Source of the DNA: Solobacterium sp.
GTDB lineage: Bacteria > Bacillota_I > Bacilli_A > Erysipelotrichales > Erysipelotrichaceae
Reading direction: 5' to 3'
DNA: 64,000 nt
Assembly: GCA_017404505.1 (NCBI GenBank)
Contig: JAFRCE010000022.1
Location: 1 to 64,000 of the forward strand
The translations under genes and the position numbers were made by a program. The notes under the pieces are model-generated. The model saw only the letters and a list, made by a program, of their open reading frames with translations. It was not told the origin of the DNA and made no database searches. This document shows positions 8,402 to 14,738 of the stretch, in pieces (position 1 is the first letter of the stretch; each line of letters opens with the position of its first letter).

Positions 8402-8420
8402 ATATAAGTATTTGTATATA
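8402..8420. promoter_or_regulatory. Shared 19-bp box in LysR/hydrolase divergent promoter
   Basis: Second exact copy of ATATAAGTATTTGTATATA. It lies 40 bases upstream of the LysR start and about 53 before the hydrolase start, the usual place for a LysR activation site. Confidence 0.6.
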
Positions 8421-8472
8421 TCTTTGGCTGCATATATATTTAGTTTGGAAAAACAAATAAGGAGGAAATCAA

Positions 8473-9426
8473 ATGGCATACGGTTATATCACCAGACTGA
8501 GCAAGAACGTGGTAAGAGAACACGTTCGTTATAACAACCGATACGGTATCGCGATTGCGGCGGATATCTACAAAGCAAAGGATCTGGATGAAACAAAGAA
8601 ATACCCTGCACTGATCGTGGGTGCGCCTTACGGTGGCGTTAAGGAACAGGGTCCTTGCGTCTACGCAAACGAGCTGGCACAGCGCGGCTTTGTGGTACTG
8701 ACTTTTGATCAGGTCTTTATGGGTGAATCCGGCGGTGAGCCGAGAAACATCTCCAGTCCGGAGCTGTTCACAGAGAGTTTTTCAGCAGCTGTTGATTATC
8801 TGGGTGTAAAAGTCCCTTATGTTGACAGAGAGAGGATCGGCGTGATCGGCATCTGCGGATCAGGCGGATTTGCACTTTCCGCAGCCCAGACGGATACCCG
8901 CATCAAAGCCGTCGCAACCGCATCAATGTATGATATGTCCGATGTGCGCGGCAGAATCGGCGGCAATATGGAAGCACTGGAGGCTGAAAAAAACCACCTT
9001 TCTGTGCAGCGCTGGGCAGATTTCGAGAATGGCACACCGGAGTATATCCCTTCCTTCCCAGAAGAGCCTTATGCAGATGGTGAGATGCCTTTGACAGGTA
9101 CGGTGACGGATGAGTGGAATACATTCTATGCAACAGAGCGCGGCTTCCATCCAAATGCGAGAGGCGGCTTTACGACCACGTCCAACATGGCCTTTACCAA
9201 TTTCCGCCTGCTGGACTTCATCGCCGAAATCTCTCCCAGACCTATTCTCTTTGTTATGGGTGATAAGGCGCACAGCAAGTTCTTCAGCGAGAACGCCTAT
9301 GCAGCAGCCGCAGAGCCGAAGGAACTGTATGTAGTTGAGGATGCAGAGCATATTGACCTCTACGACAGAACAGATCGTATCCCCTTTGACAAACTGGAAA
9401 GATTTTTTAAGGAAAATCTGAAGTAA
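8473..9426 (+). CDS. Alpha/beta hydrolase (dienelactone-hydrolase-like, YcjY group)
   Basis: 317 residues with AAGGAGG just upstream. The early YPALIVGAPYGGVKEQG gives the oxyanion region. The nucleophile elbow reads GICGSGG at about 126-132, so the nucleophile would be Cys128, as in dienelactone hydrolases (G-x-C-x-G-G), not a serine. A late AEHIDLYD near residue 290 supplies the histidine. No signal peptide. Substrate unknown; esters or lactones are plausible. First gene of an operon with a small protein and two broken genes, controlled in all likelihood by the divergent LysR regulator. Confidence 0.85.
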   Translation: MAYGYITRLSKNVVREHVRYNNRYGIAIAADIYKAKDLDETKKYPALIVGAPYGGVKEQGPCVYANELAQRGFVVLTFDQVFMGESGGEPRNISSPELFTESFSAAVDYLGVKVPYVDRERIGVIGICGSGGFALSAAQTDTRIKAVATASMYDMSDVRGRIGGNMEALEAEKNHLSVQRWADFENGTPEYIPSFPEEPYADGEMPLTGTVTDEWNTFYATERGFHPNARGGFTTTSNMAFTNFRLLDFIAEISPRPILFVMGDKAHSKFFSENAYAAAAEPKELYVVEDAEHIDLYDRTDRIPFDKLERFFKENLK

Positions 9427-9443
9427 TCAGATTGGAGAGCGTT

Positions 9444-9683
9444 ATGCATTCAGAAAAAGATATCATACAGAATCTTCGTGACGCAGATTGCTCAGAAAAG
9501 GATATAGGGCCCATCATGATCTGCTATCGGGACGGCGACCAGCGAAAAATGGAAAAGCTGATTGCCGGGTGCCGGAAAAAGAAGCTTCAGCGGCTGCATG
9601 ACTATCAGACCTATATTGACCGGCTTGATTTCTTAAGCTATCAGCTGGCAAAAGAAATGTGTAAAGAGGAGAATGAGCCATGA
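9444..9683 (+). CDS. Small conserved hypothetical protein
   Basis: 79 residues from ATG 9444, with GGAGAG about 7 bases upstream; an upstream TTG at 9432 is less likely. The sequence is charged and helical (EKDIIQNLRDADCSEKDIGP, RKMEKLIAGCRKKKLQRLHDYQ, YIDRLDFLSYQLAKEM). I do not recognise a named family, though similar small helical proteins often accompany EFR1-type ferredoxin genes in Bacillota. Its stop overlaps the next ATG (ATGA), so it was coupled to the now broken flavodoxin-like gene. Confidence 0.6.
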   Translation: MHSEKDIIQNLRDADCSEKDIGPIMICYRDGDQRKMEKLIAGCRKKKLQRLHDYQTYIDRLDFLSYQLAKEMCKEENEP

Positions 9684-9775
9684 TTCTTTACTTTACTGCG
9701 ACCGGCAACAGCCTGTATGTTGCCAGACAACTGGACAACGAAAGATTTAGTATTCCCTGTCAGAAAAACAGGTGA
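9680..9775 (+). pseudogene. EFR1-family ferredoxin/flavodoxin-like gene, truncated to its first 31 codons
   Basis: The start ILYFTATGNSLYVARQLDN matches the beginning of EFR1-family proteins (flavodoxin-like FMN loop TATGNS followed by a helix), which are about 250 residues with two 4Fe-4S clusters. Here the frame ends after 31 residues and the sequence switches to a different gene, so only the N-terminus survives. It overlaps the upstream small gene by ATGA, so it was once the third gene of the hydrolase operon. Confidence 0.7.
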
Positions 9776-10038
9776 CATTATTCAATGTGACGTTTGAACC
9801 GGGGCGCAGGAATAACTGGCATATCTATCACGCCGCTAAAAGCTTGTACCAGGAAGAAGGAAAAGAACCAAAAAGGATCCTTCCCGGAACAGTGACCAGT
9901 ATCCCCACCGGAGTATACACTGGCATGGCGCCAGGAAAAACTGCTGTTTCTCCATCTGACAGTTGAGATACCCGATAGGGGGGTATGTCTAATGAGTGGT
10001 GTGAACCAGTCAATGACGAAGAGTACAATCAAATGTAA
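9772..10038 (+). pseudogene. Cupin-domain protein remnant with deletions and frameshifts
   Basis: The segment NVTFEPGRRNNWHIYHA is the metal-binding start of small cupins related to carboxymuconolactone-decarboxylase-linked cupins. YQEEGKEPKRILPGTVTSIPTGV follows without the usual intervening strand, so there is an internal deletion. The expected end (LFLHLTVEIPD, then NEWCEPVNDEEYNQM and a stop at 10036-10038) lies in other frames, so at least two frameshifts are present. The protein is surely non-functional. It is joined directly to the truncated flavodoxin-like gene. Confidence 0.75.
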
Positions 10039-10076
10039 TCCTGTCGTTTTTCACAGTTAAAGATCGCCGAAAAAAG

Positions 10077-10107
10077 AAGACCAGTCACATAACGTCTGGT
10101 CTTTATT
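10077..10107 (+). terminator. Hairpin downstream of the hydrolase operon remnant
   Basis: AAGACCAG (10077-10084) pairs with CTGGTCTT (10096-10103) across a 11-base loop; the following T run is short and interrupted. Probable terminator of the original operon. Confidence 0.55.
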
Positions 10108-10110
10108 ACT

Positions 10111-10206
10111 GAATACAGCTGTAAATAAATGATTTCAAACGATAAAGAGGGTATAAAACAGTAAAAATCACTCAGAAGAACACTGTTCCAGACCCCCTCA
10201 GCTCCA
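10111..10206. repeat. Att-like element end, copy 3 (96 bp)
   Basis: Ungapped partner of 5029-5124, ending in the same 17 bases AGACCCCCTCAGCTCCA at 10190-10206. It closes the 5.1-kb unit that starts after copy 2. Confidence 0.65.
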
Positions 10207-10214
10207 TACCAAGG

Positions 10215-10240
10215 AAAAGCCATGTATTGTGGCTTTTTTT
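10215..10240 (+). terminator. Rho-independent terminator after att-like copy 3
   Basis: AAAAGCCA (10215-10222), seven-base loop, TGGCTTTT (10230-10237) and further T. As at the other two copies, a terminator-type hairpin directly follows the core. Confidence 0.75.
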
Positions 10241-10364
10241 GTCTTTATCAGCAATGAAAATAGATATTTGGATTAATTTGTTGCAATAACATATCCAAAA
10301 AAAAATTAATATAGATTTGGAGTGATTATCTGACTATTGAGGTGAATATGAAAGAAGCCTTCTT

Positions 10365-10406
10365 TTTTCTTTTGTTATTCTTTCAATCTTATTCTTTTTC
10401 AATATC
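10365..10406 (-). pseudogene. Relic of a repA gene (linker-coding scrap)
   Basis: About 42 bases closely match the part of repA at 3732-3773 that codes for its Asn/Glu/Lys/Thr linker (TTTTCTTTTGTTATTC in both, then a few substitutions and a one-base insertion). The scrap is too short and too shifted to encode anything. It suggests that a related replicon once lay beside the third att-like copy. The match is AT-rich, so chance similarity is not fully excluded. Confidence 0.5.
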
Positions 10407-10550
10407 AGAAAAAAAGAGCGTCAAAAAATGAAGATCCTGGGTTCTTCACACATACCACGATAACTGGCAGAATGATTACAGTTGCAGAGAAAAAGCCGGT
10501 GACTGATTTGTTCGTCGGTCGCCGGCTATCTATAAGGCAGCATTCAGTTT

Positions 10551-11111
10551 CTATAATCCATATACGGCTATCCCTGCGGCTGCTGAAAGACAGATCAGCA
10601 GGATCGGTGATATGCCGCCTTTTTTTATTCTTCTGGAGCCGAAGTATGCTGTTCCAAGTACCAGCGTCAGGATCAGAGGACGAATCAGCATTGACTGCCC
10701 CTGAATGACAATGCCGTTCCGGATAATCATACAGATGCCGGTAGCGAGGACGATTCCGACCATACAAGGTTTCAGTCCGCGCAGAACCGCTTGTATACAA
10801 GGGTTCTTCAGCACCGTTTTCAGGAGCGCTGTCACCAGAAGAATAATGATAAAGGACGGAAGTACAACGGCAAGTGTCGCGACCAATGATCCAAAGATTC
10901 CTGCCTGTGAGCTGCCGACATAGGTAGCCAGGTTTACCATGATCGGACCTGGTGTGCTTTCACTGACAGCGATCATATAGGTCAGCATCTCATCATCCAG
11001 CCAGCCGTAAGAAAGAACGACATCACGGATCAGCGGTATCGCACCGTATGCGCCGCCAAAAGCGAAACAGCCGACCTTGAGGAAGCCGATCAATAATTCC
11101 AGAAGGATCAT
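10551..11111 (-). CDS. Chromate transporter, half-length subunit B
   Basis: 186 residues. It opens LLIGFLKVGCFAFGGAYGAIPL and has the family signature SESTPGPIMVNLATYVG at about 49-65, then five to six hydrophobic helices. Short ChrA proteins of this type work as a pair of homologous halves, matching the two halves of long ChrA. The start overlaps the stop of the partner gene by four bases (ATGA). The family exports chromate by analogy; in many anaerobes the true anion is not known. Confidence 0.88.
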   Translation of the reverse strand: MILLELLIGFLKVGCFAFGGAYGAIPLIRDVVLSYGWLDDEMLTYMIAVSESTPGPIMVNLATYVGSSQAGIFGSLVATLAVVLPSFIIILLVTALLKTVLKNPCIQAVLRGLKPCMVGIVLATGICMIIRNGIVIQGQSMLIRPLILTLVLGTAYFGSRRIKKGGISPILLICLSAAAGIAVYGL

Positions 11112-11680
11112 TTCCCGGTACCTCCTGTTACTGGCTTTCTGATTATGAAGATGATCAGACTGATTAACCCGGCGGTAAGCATCAGAATAATGGATGAGAT
11201 TCTCAGGGAGAAAATATTGATCAGCATCATTGCCGCAAACGCACAGAGCATAAACATTCCGGGCATCGGCTTTTTCGGCATCTTCTTCAGCATCCTGATG
11301 GCGGCATCCAGGATCAGTATCCCGACTGCGATCTTAATGCCCTGGAAAGCATGGGCGATCCAGGTGACTTCCAGAAAGTGATCTAAAAACTTTGAAATCA
11401 CAAAGATGATGCAGAAGGAAGGAAGAATCATTCCCAGCGTCGCTGTCAGGGCTCCCCAAAGACCTGCTTTCTTATATCCGACATAAGTCGCGCAGTTAAT
11501 GGCAATTGGTCCGGGGGTGGATTCGGCAATGACGGTGATGTTCATCATCTCATCGTGGGTGATCCATTGCTTCTTCTCCACACAGGTGTTTTCAATCAGC
11601 GCGATCATGGCGTATCCGCCGCCGAAAGTGAACAGACCAACCTTTGCAAAAGACAAAAAGAGATCCGGTAAAACATTCAT
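11108..11680 (-). CDS. Chromate transporter, half-length subunit A
   Basis: 190 residues with the same signatures as its partner: LFLSFAKVGLFTFGGGYAMIAL at the start and AESTPGPIAINCATYVGYK at about 51-69. The two are ancestral duplicates. It follows the DUF134-NifX regulator gene by 21 bases on the same strand, so the regulator and both transporter halves are probably one operon under the twin palindromes at 12484-12529. Confidence 0.88.
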   Translation of the reverse strand: MNVLPDLFLSFAKVGLFTFGGGYAMIALIENTCVEKKQWITHDEMMNITVIAESTPGPIAINCATYVGYKKAGLWGALTATLGMILPSFCIIFVISKFLDHFLEVTWIAHAFQGIKIAVGILILDAAIRMLKKMPKKPMPGMFMLCAFAAMMLINIFSLRISSIILMLTAGLISLIIFIIRKPVTGGTGK

Positions 11681-11701
11681 TTTGCGGATCCCTCAATGGT
11701 T

Positions 11702-12469
11702 TTACTCGCCATGATGACGGTGGCAGCCCTCATCGCCGTGATGGTGACCGCATTCATGTTCCTCGCCATGATGACCGCACGCATGACCTTCACCATGATG
11801 ATGGTCATGGTGATCACATCGGGCGTCAGGATCATAATTCAGAGTGCCTTCTGCAAGGTCTTTTGCGGCAGCGTCTGCGGATCCCCGGACACCTGCATAA
11901 AGCTTGATTCCGGCATCAGAAAGCGCCATCTGCGCTCCTCTGCCGATTCCGCCGCAGATCAGGGCGTCTGCCTTGGCGGCCTGCAGGAAACCGGCGAGCG
12001 CGCCGTGGCCGCTGCTGTTGGTGTCGACGATCTGCTCATTCACGATTTTTCCGTCTGCGATGTCATACAGTTTGAACTGTTCGGTGTGGCCGAAGTGCTG
12101 GAAGATTTCTCCGTTATCATATGCGACAGCGATTCTCATGGTATTCTTTCCTTTCTCTATGATCTTCTGATTAATTTCCACCGGTTCGTATTCACAGTGT
12201 CCGCCGGTGATCAGCAGCCTTTTTCCGTTCACCAGGGCATCAGCAACCTTTTTCCTGGCACTTTCATAAATAGCGGTGACAGTGGTTCGCGCGATGTTCA
12301 TTCTTGCTGCACAGACTTCCTGGGTAAGGCCTTCATCGTCCAGCAGTCTTAATGCCTCGAATTCGTCTACGGTCATCTGAACACTTTCGGTGGCTGTGAT
12401 GTCATCAGGCGAGAAACTGCGATAGACCGGCGGCTGTCCTATTCTGCGGCATCTGAATGGTCTTGGCAT
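11702..12469 (-). CDS. DUF134 HTH protein fused to NifX/NifB-type cofactor domain with His-rich tail
   Basis: 255 residues from ATG 12469, chosen because AGGAGA sits just upstream and the family begins MPRPFRCRRI. Residues 1-90 are the DUF134 domain, with an HTH around VDEFEALRLLDDEGLTQEVC and ARMNIARTTVTAIYESARKK. Residues ~105-215 are a dinitrogenase iron-molybdenum cofactor (NifX-like) domain, RIAVAYDNGEIFQHFGHTEQ. The last ~35 residues are a metal-binding tail dense in His, Cys, Asp and Glu. It looks like a one-component metal sensor. It lies first in the operon with the chromate transporter halves and probably binds the twin TGACATATGTCA sites in its own promoter. Confidence 0.88.
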   Translation of the reverse strand: MPRPFRCRRIGQPPVYRSFSPDDITATESVQMTVDEFEALRLLDDEGLTQEVCAARMNIARTTVTAIYESARKKVADALVNGKRLLITGGHCEYEPVEINQKIIEKGKNTMRIAVAYDNGEIFQHFGHTEQFKLYDIADGKIVNEQIVDTNSSGHGALAGFLQAAKADALICGGIGRGAQMALSDAGIKLYAGVRGSADAAAKDLAEGTLNYDPDARCDHHDHHHGEGHACGHHGEEHECGHHHGDEGCHRHHGE

Positions 12470-12483
12470 ATACTCTCCTTTTC

Positions 12484-12529
12484 TGACATATGTCATTTAT
12501 TATCGTAGATCGGTTAATGACATATGTCA
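12484..12529. promoter_or_regulatory. Twin perfect palindromes in the DUF134-NifX promoter
   Basis: TGACATATGTCA occurs at 12484-12495 and again at 12518-12529. Each is a perfect 12-bp palindrome. Centre-to-centre spacing is 34 bp, about three helical turns, so two dimers could bind the same DNA face. The first copy ends about 15 bases upstream of the DUF134 start codon. Confidence 0.7.
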
Positions 12530-12642
12530 ATATCTTCCGGAGTGACACGTAAAAGGGAATCAGTCAGGAATATTATTTACAATGCTTCAGGTTTTGTATT
12601 CTTTACCATAATTTCGACTCATGATAATGCGGCGGGAACCGG

Positions 12643-13359
12643 TTATTGTTTCGCTCTGGCCATCTTTATTGTGAACAATGCGCCATGTTCTGTGTTTTGG
12701 GCGTGCAGTTCACCTTTCTGCAGTTTGATTATTTCTGAGGCGAGGGAAAGACCGATTCCTGTGTCGCCTTTACGGGTTGTGTAGAATCTTTCGAATATAT
12801 GCGGCAGACTGTCTTCGTCGATTCCCTGTCCGTCATCCTGAATGTTGATGATAGTATTCTGTCTGTCCGCTGTGCAGGTCACAACGACTTTGCTTGCCGC
12901 ATAATTTACCGCATTTGAAAGAATATTGGAAATGGCTTTGATCATCTGCTCTTCGTCACAGCTGACATATACCGGTTCTGCAGGCATTTCCGGAAGCAGT
13001 TCTATGTGATTGGAATGAGCTGCCGGAGCTGTCAGATGCATGGCGTCATATATGATTTCCCGGATGTCTGAAGTTTTAAACTGAAGGACAAGCTGATTTG
13101 AATCAAGTCTGGAAATATACAGAAACTCAGCTACCAGTTTTGTCATTCTTCTGTTTTCTTCAAGGATTACCTTAGCGGCTTTTTCCGGCTCTTCTATACC
13201 TGCTATGATTCCCTCCGCATATCCCTGGATTGCCATCAGTGGTGTTTTCCGCTCATGTGAACTGCTGTGCCGGTTCAGAAAAAAAAAGAAATGAAGGCAG
13301 GAAATGAATATTCTGTCTTCTTTTCCGTTTGCGGAAGATCTGCAGCTGAATGAACTCAC
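12643..13359 (-). pseudogene. Sensor histidine kinase, 5'-truncated
   Basis: The frame keeps the dimerization and catalytic parts of a HisKA/HATPase kinase: H-box SSHERKTPLMAIQGYAEG with the phospho-acceptor at about residue 35, N-box DEEQMIKAISNILSNAVNYA, and G-boxes NIQDDGQGIDEDSLPHIFERF and TGIGLSLASEIIK. All sensor, membrane and HAMP sequence is missing; the 30 residues before the H-box are not kinase-like. HELKTP has also become HERKTP. No response regulator gene is adjacent. Probably a remnant; a soluble kinase core is possible but unlikely. Confidence 0.75.
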
Positions 13360-13403
13360 AGCAAAGCGGCAGATGAAGAGGTATAGAGAAACTGTCGAAA
13401 ACG

Positions 13404-13748
13404 CTATGTGCGTTTTGCCAGTCGTTTCGCTTCCCGTTTTGTTGCGATAACGTGCCGGACCGCCAGAACCGGATGATAAATAATCATCCGCGGTCCCGAG
13501 AAACGCATCACTTCCCGGATTTTCTCGCGCATTTCAGGTTTGTAACAATGAACGTGGCAATTCGAGCAGAAGGTTTTGTTCTCCATAAACGGACACTTGT
13601 CAGTACGCTCACAGGCGTATTCTGCAAGCGCGGCACATTCCGGACAGAGTCCGTTTTCAGTGCCGTGTTTTTTCCGGCAGAAAAGCTGAATCATCAGTGT
13701 CACAACCTGTTTTTCCTTTTCTCTTTTCTTATGCAGATCTTTTTCCAT
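13404..13748 (-). CDS. YgbA-type 'nitrous oxide-stimulated promoter' family protein
   Basis: 114 residues. Conserved cysteines are arranged as in the YgbA_NO family: FCRKKHGTENGLCPECAALAEYAC, then KCPFMENKTFCSNCHVHCYKPEMREKI, and the closing MRFSGPRMIIYHPVLAVRH. The cysteines suggest a zinc or iron-sulfur site. The family name comes from an NO-responsive promoter; YgbA of enteric bacteria has been linked to recovery from nitrosative stress. The gene appears monocistronic. Confidence 0.88.
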   Translation of the reverse strand: MEKDLHKKREKEKQVVTLMIQLFCRKKHGTENGLCPECAALAEYACERTDKCPFMENKTFCSNCHVHCYKPEMREKIREVMRFSGPRMIIYHPVLAVRHVIATKREAKRLAKRT

Positions 13749-14105
13749 TCTGTTTTCTCCTGCCTTGATAATTTTACCATTTCCAAAGCAGCCGGTGCGG
13801 AATCCTTCGGCTTATTTCCGCCGCTCAGGAAGATCATCTGAGGAAACTGCCTGGCAAATGTATTATATCCCGCATATGTTCCGTTTACAGGCAACAGTTA
13901 TCTCTTTATACATGCGCCAGAATGCCCGGTCTATGTATGCATGTAGATTAAACGTCCGGAAAAAGCCTATAATAAAAGAGAATAAGAATAGTACTGCGAC
14001 CCATTAACCCGTATAATTTAATGAACAACAATGAAGCACAAAGAACCGTGAAAACTTCGCACATTCAGGAAATAAATGATTTTGAATCATCTGAAAGAGA
14101 GTATT
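13749..14105. other. Intergenic region with two -10-like hexamers
   Basis: No gene I can support. TATAAT occurs at 13968-13973 and 14012-14017 on the plus strand, either of which could start the Nif11-like gene at 14106, but neither has a good -35. A minus-strand reading around 13700-13894 gives a peptide without recognisable features. Confidence 0.4.
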
Positions 14106-14597
14106 ATGACAGAAGAAAAAAAGACAATCGACAGTGAAGTTCTGGAAAAAGTTGACGGAGGCTTGGCTGCCTTCCGCGTTCTGAAACAGGATGTTCAGGC
14201 GATGATTCCGGATGAAGTGAAAGAAAAACTCAGCACAGCGAAAAGTGATCTGGAAGCCTGCCGGATCCTGATGGATCACGGGTTAGATCTTACAGCAATT
14301 GAAAAGAAGATCATTGAAGCAGGATTCGGTCCGATTAAAATCGGTCTGCAGGAACTGTCGGATGATGCACTTACGGACGCTGCCGGAGGTTTTTTCCCGA
14401 TCAGCACCGGCACGGATGTTGTCTGCAAATGCGGCGCCAGATATAAAGAAGATTTTACACTGCAGGCATTTCTCGCACTGACCGGGACCAGCAAATACAT
14501 ATTCATATACCGCTGCAATAAATGCGGCCAGCTGATTGGCTATACCCGCGACGGCAAGGTGGAATACATAGACCTGAGCCTGCCGCTGGTATTATAA
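14106..14597 (+). CDS. Nif11/double-glycine-leader-like protein with Cys-rich C-terminal domain
   Basis: 163 residues from ATG 14106 (AAAGAGAG upstream); an in-frame ATG at 14076 lacks a ribosome site. Two leader-like motifs are visible: DSEVLEKVDGG near residues 9-19 and ELSDDALTDAAGG near 87-99. The segment between them (DLEACRILMDHGLDLTAIEK) resembles Nif11-type leader helices. After the second GG comes a ~65-residue domain with CKCG and CNKC pairs that could bind zinc. RiPP precursors with such leaders are cut after GG by C39 peptidases; no such peptidase or maturase is in this window. It may instead be a non-exported relative of these leaders. Confidence 0.5.
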   Translation: MTEEKKTIDSEVLEKVDGGLAAFRVLKQDVQAMIPDEVKEKLSTAKSDLEACRILMDHGLDLTAIEKKIIEAGFGPIKIGLQELSDDALTDAAGGFFPISTGTDVVCKCGARYKEDFTLQAFLALTGTSKYIFIYRCNKCGQLIGYTRDGKVEYIDLSLPLVL

Positions 14598-14680
14598 GAT
14601 CCTTAAAAAACGCAAAAGAAATACAGCTGACGCAACAATGCAATGGCAAAGACAGATCGGTGTCTTTATGAATGAATCTA

Positions 14681-14714
14681 AAAACCGGAAGGCGTAAGTT
14701 CGTCTTCCGGTTTT
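14681..14714. terminator. Bidirectional terminator between convergent genes
   Basis: AAAACCGGAAG (14681-14691) and CTTCCGGTTTT (14704-14714) form an 11-bp stem with A and T runs on both sides, serving the Nif11-like gene and the TlpA-like gene. Confidence 0.85.
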
Positions 14715-14738
14715 CATACAGTTCATTGAATGGATCGA

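Larger units (their letters stand above)
10039..10550. other. Intergenic region with att-like end, two terminators and a repA relic
   Basis: No intact gene. It carries a hairpin at 10077-10107, the 96-bp repeat ending at 10206, a terminator at 10215-10240 and a ~42-bp scrap of repA at 10365-10406. The stretch from about 10410 to 10550 is downstream of the chromate transporter and holds nothing I can name. Confidence 0.55.

Noticed and set aside
13700..13894. Minus-strand peptide upstream of the YgbA-type gene
   Set aside because: Overlaps a better-supported gene, has no ribosome site or recognisable family, and its composition looks incidental.
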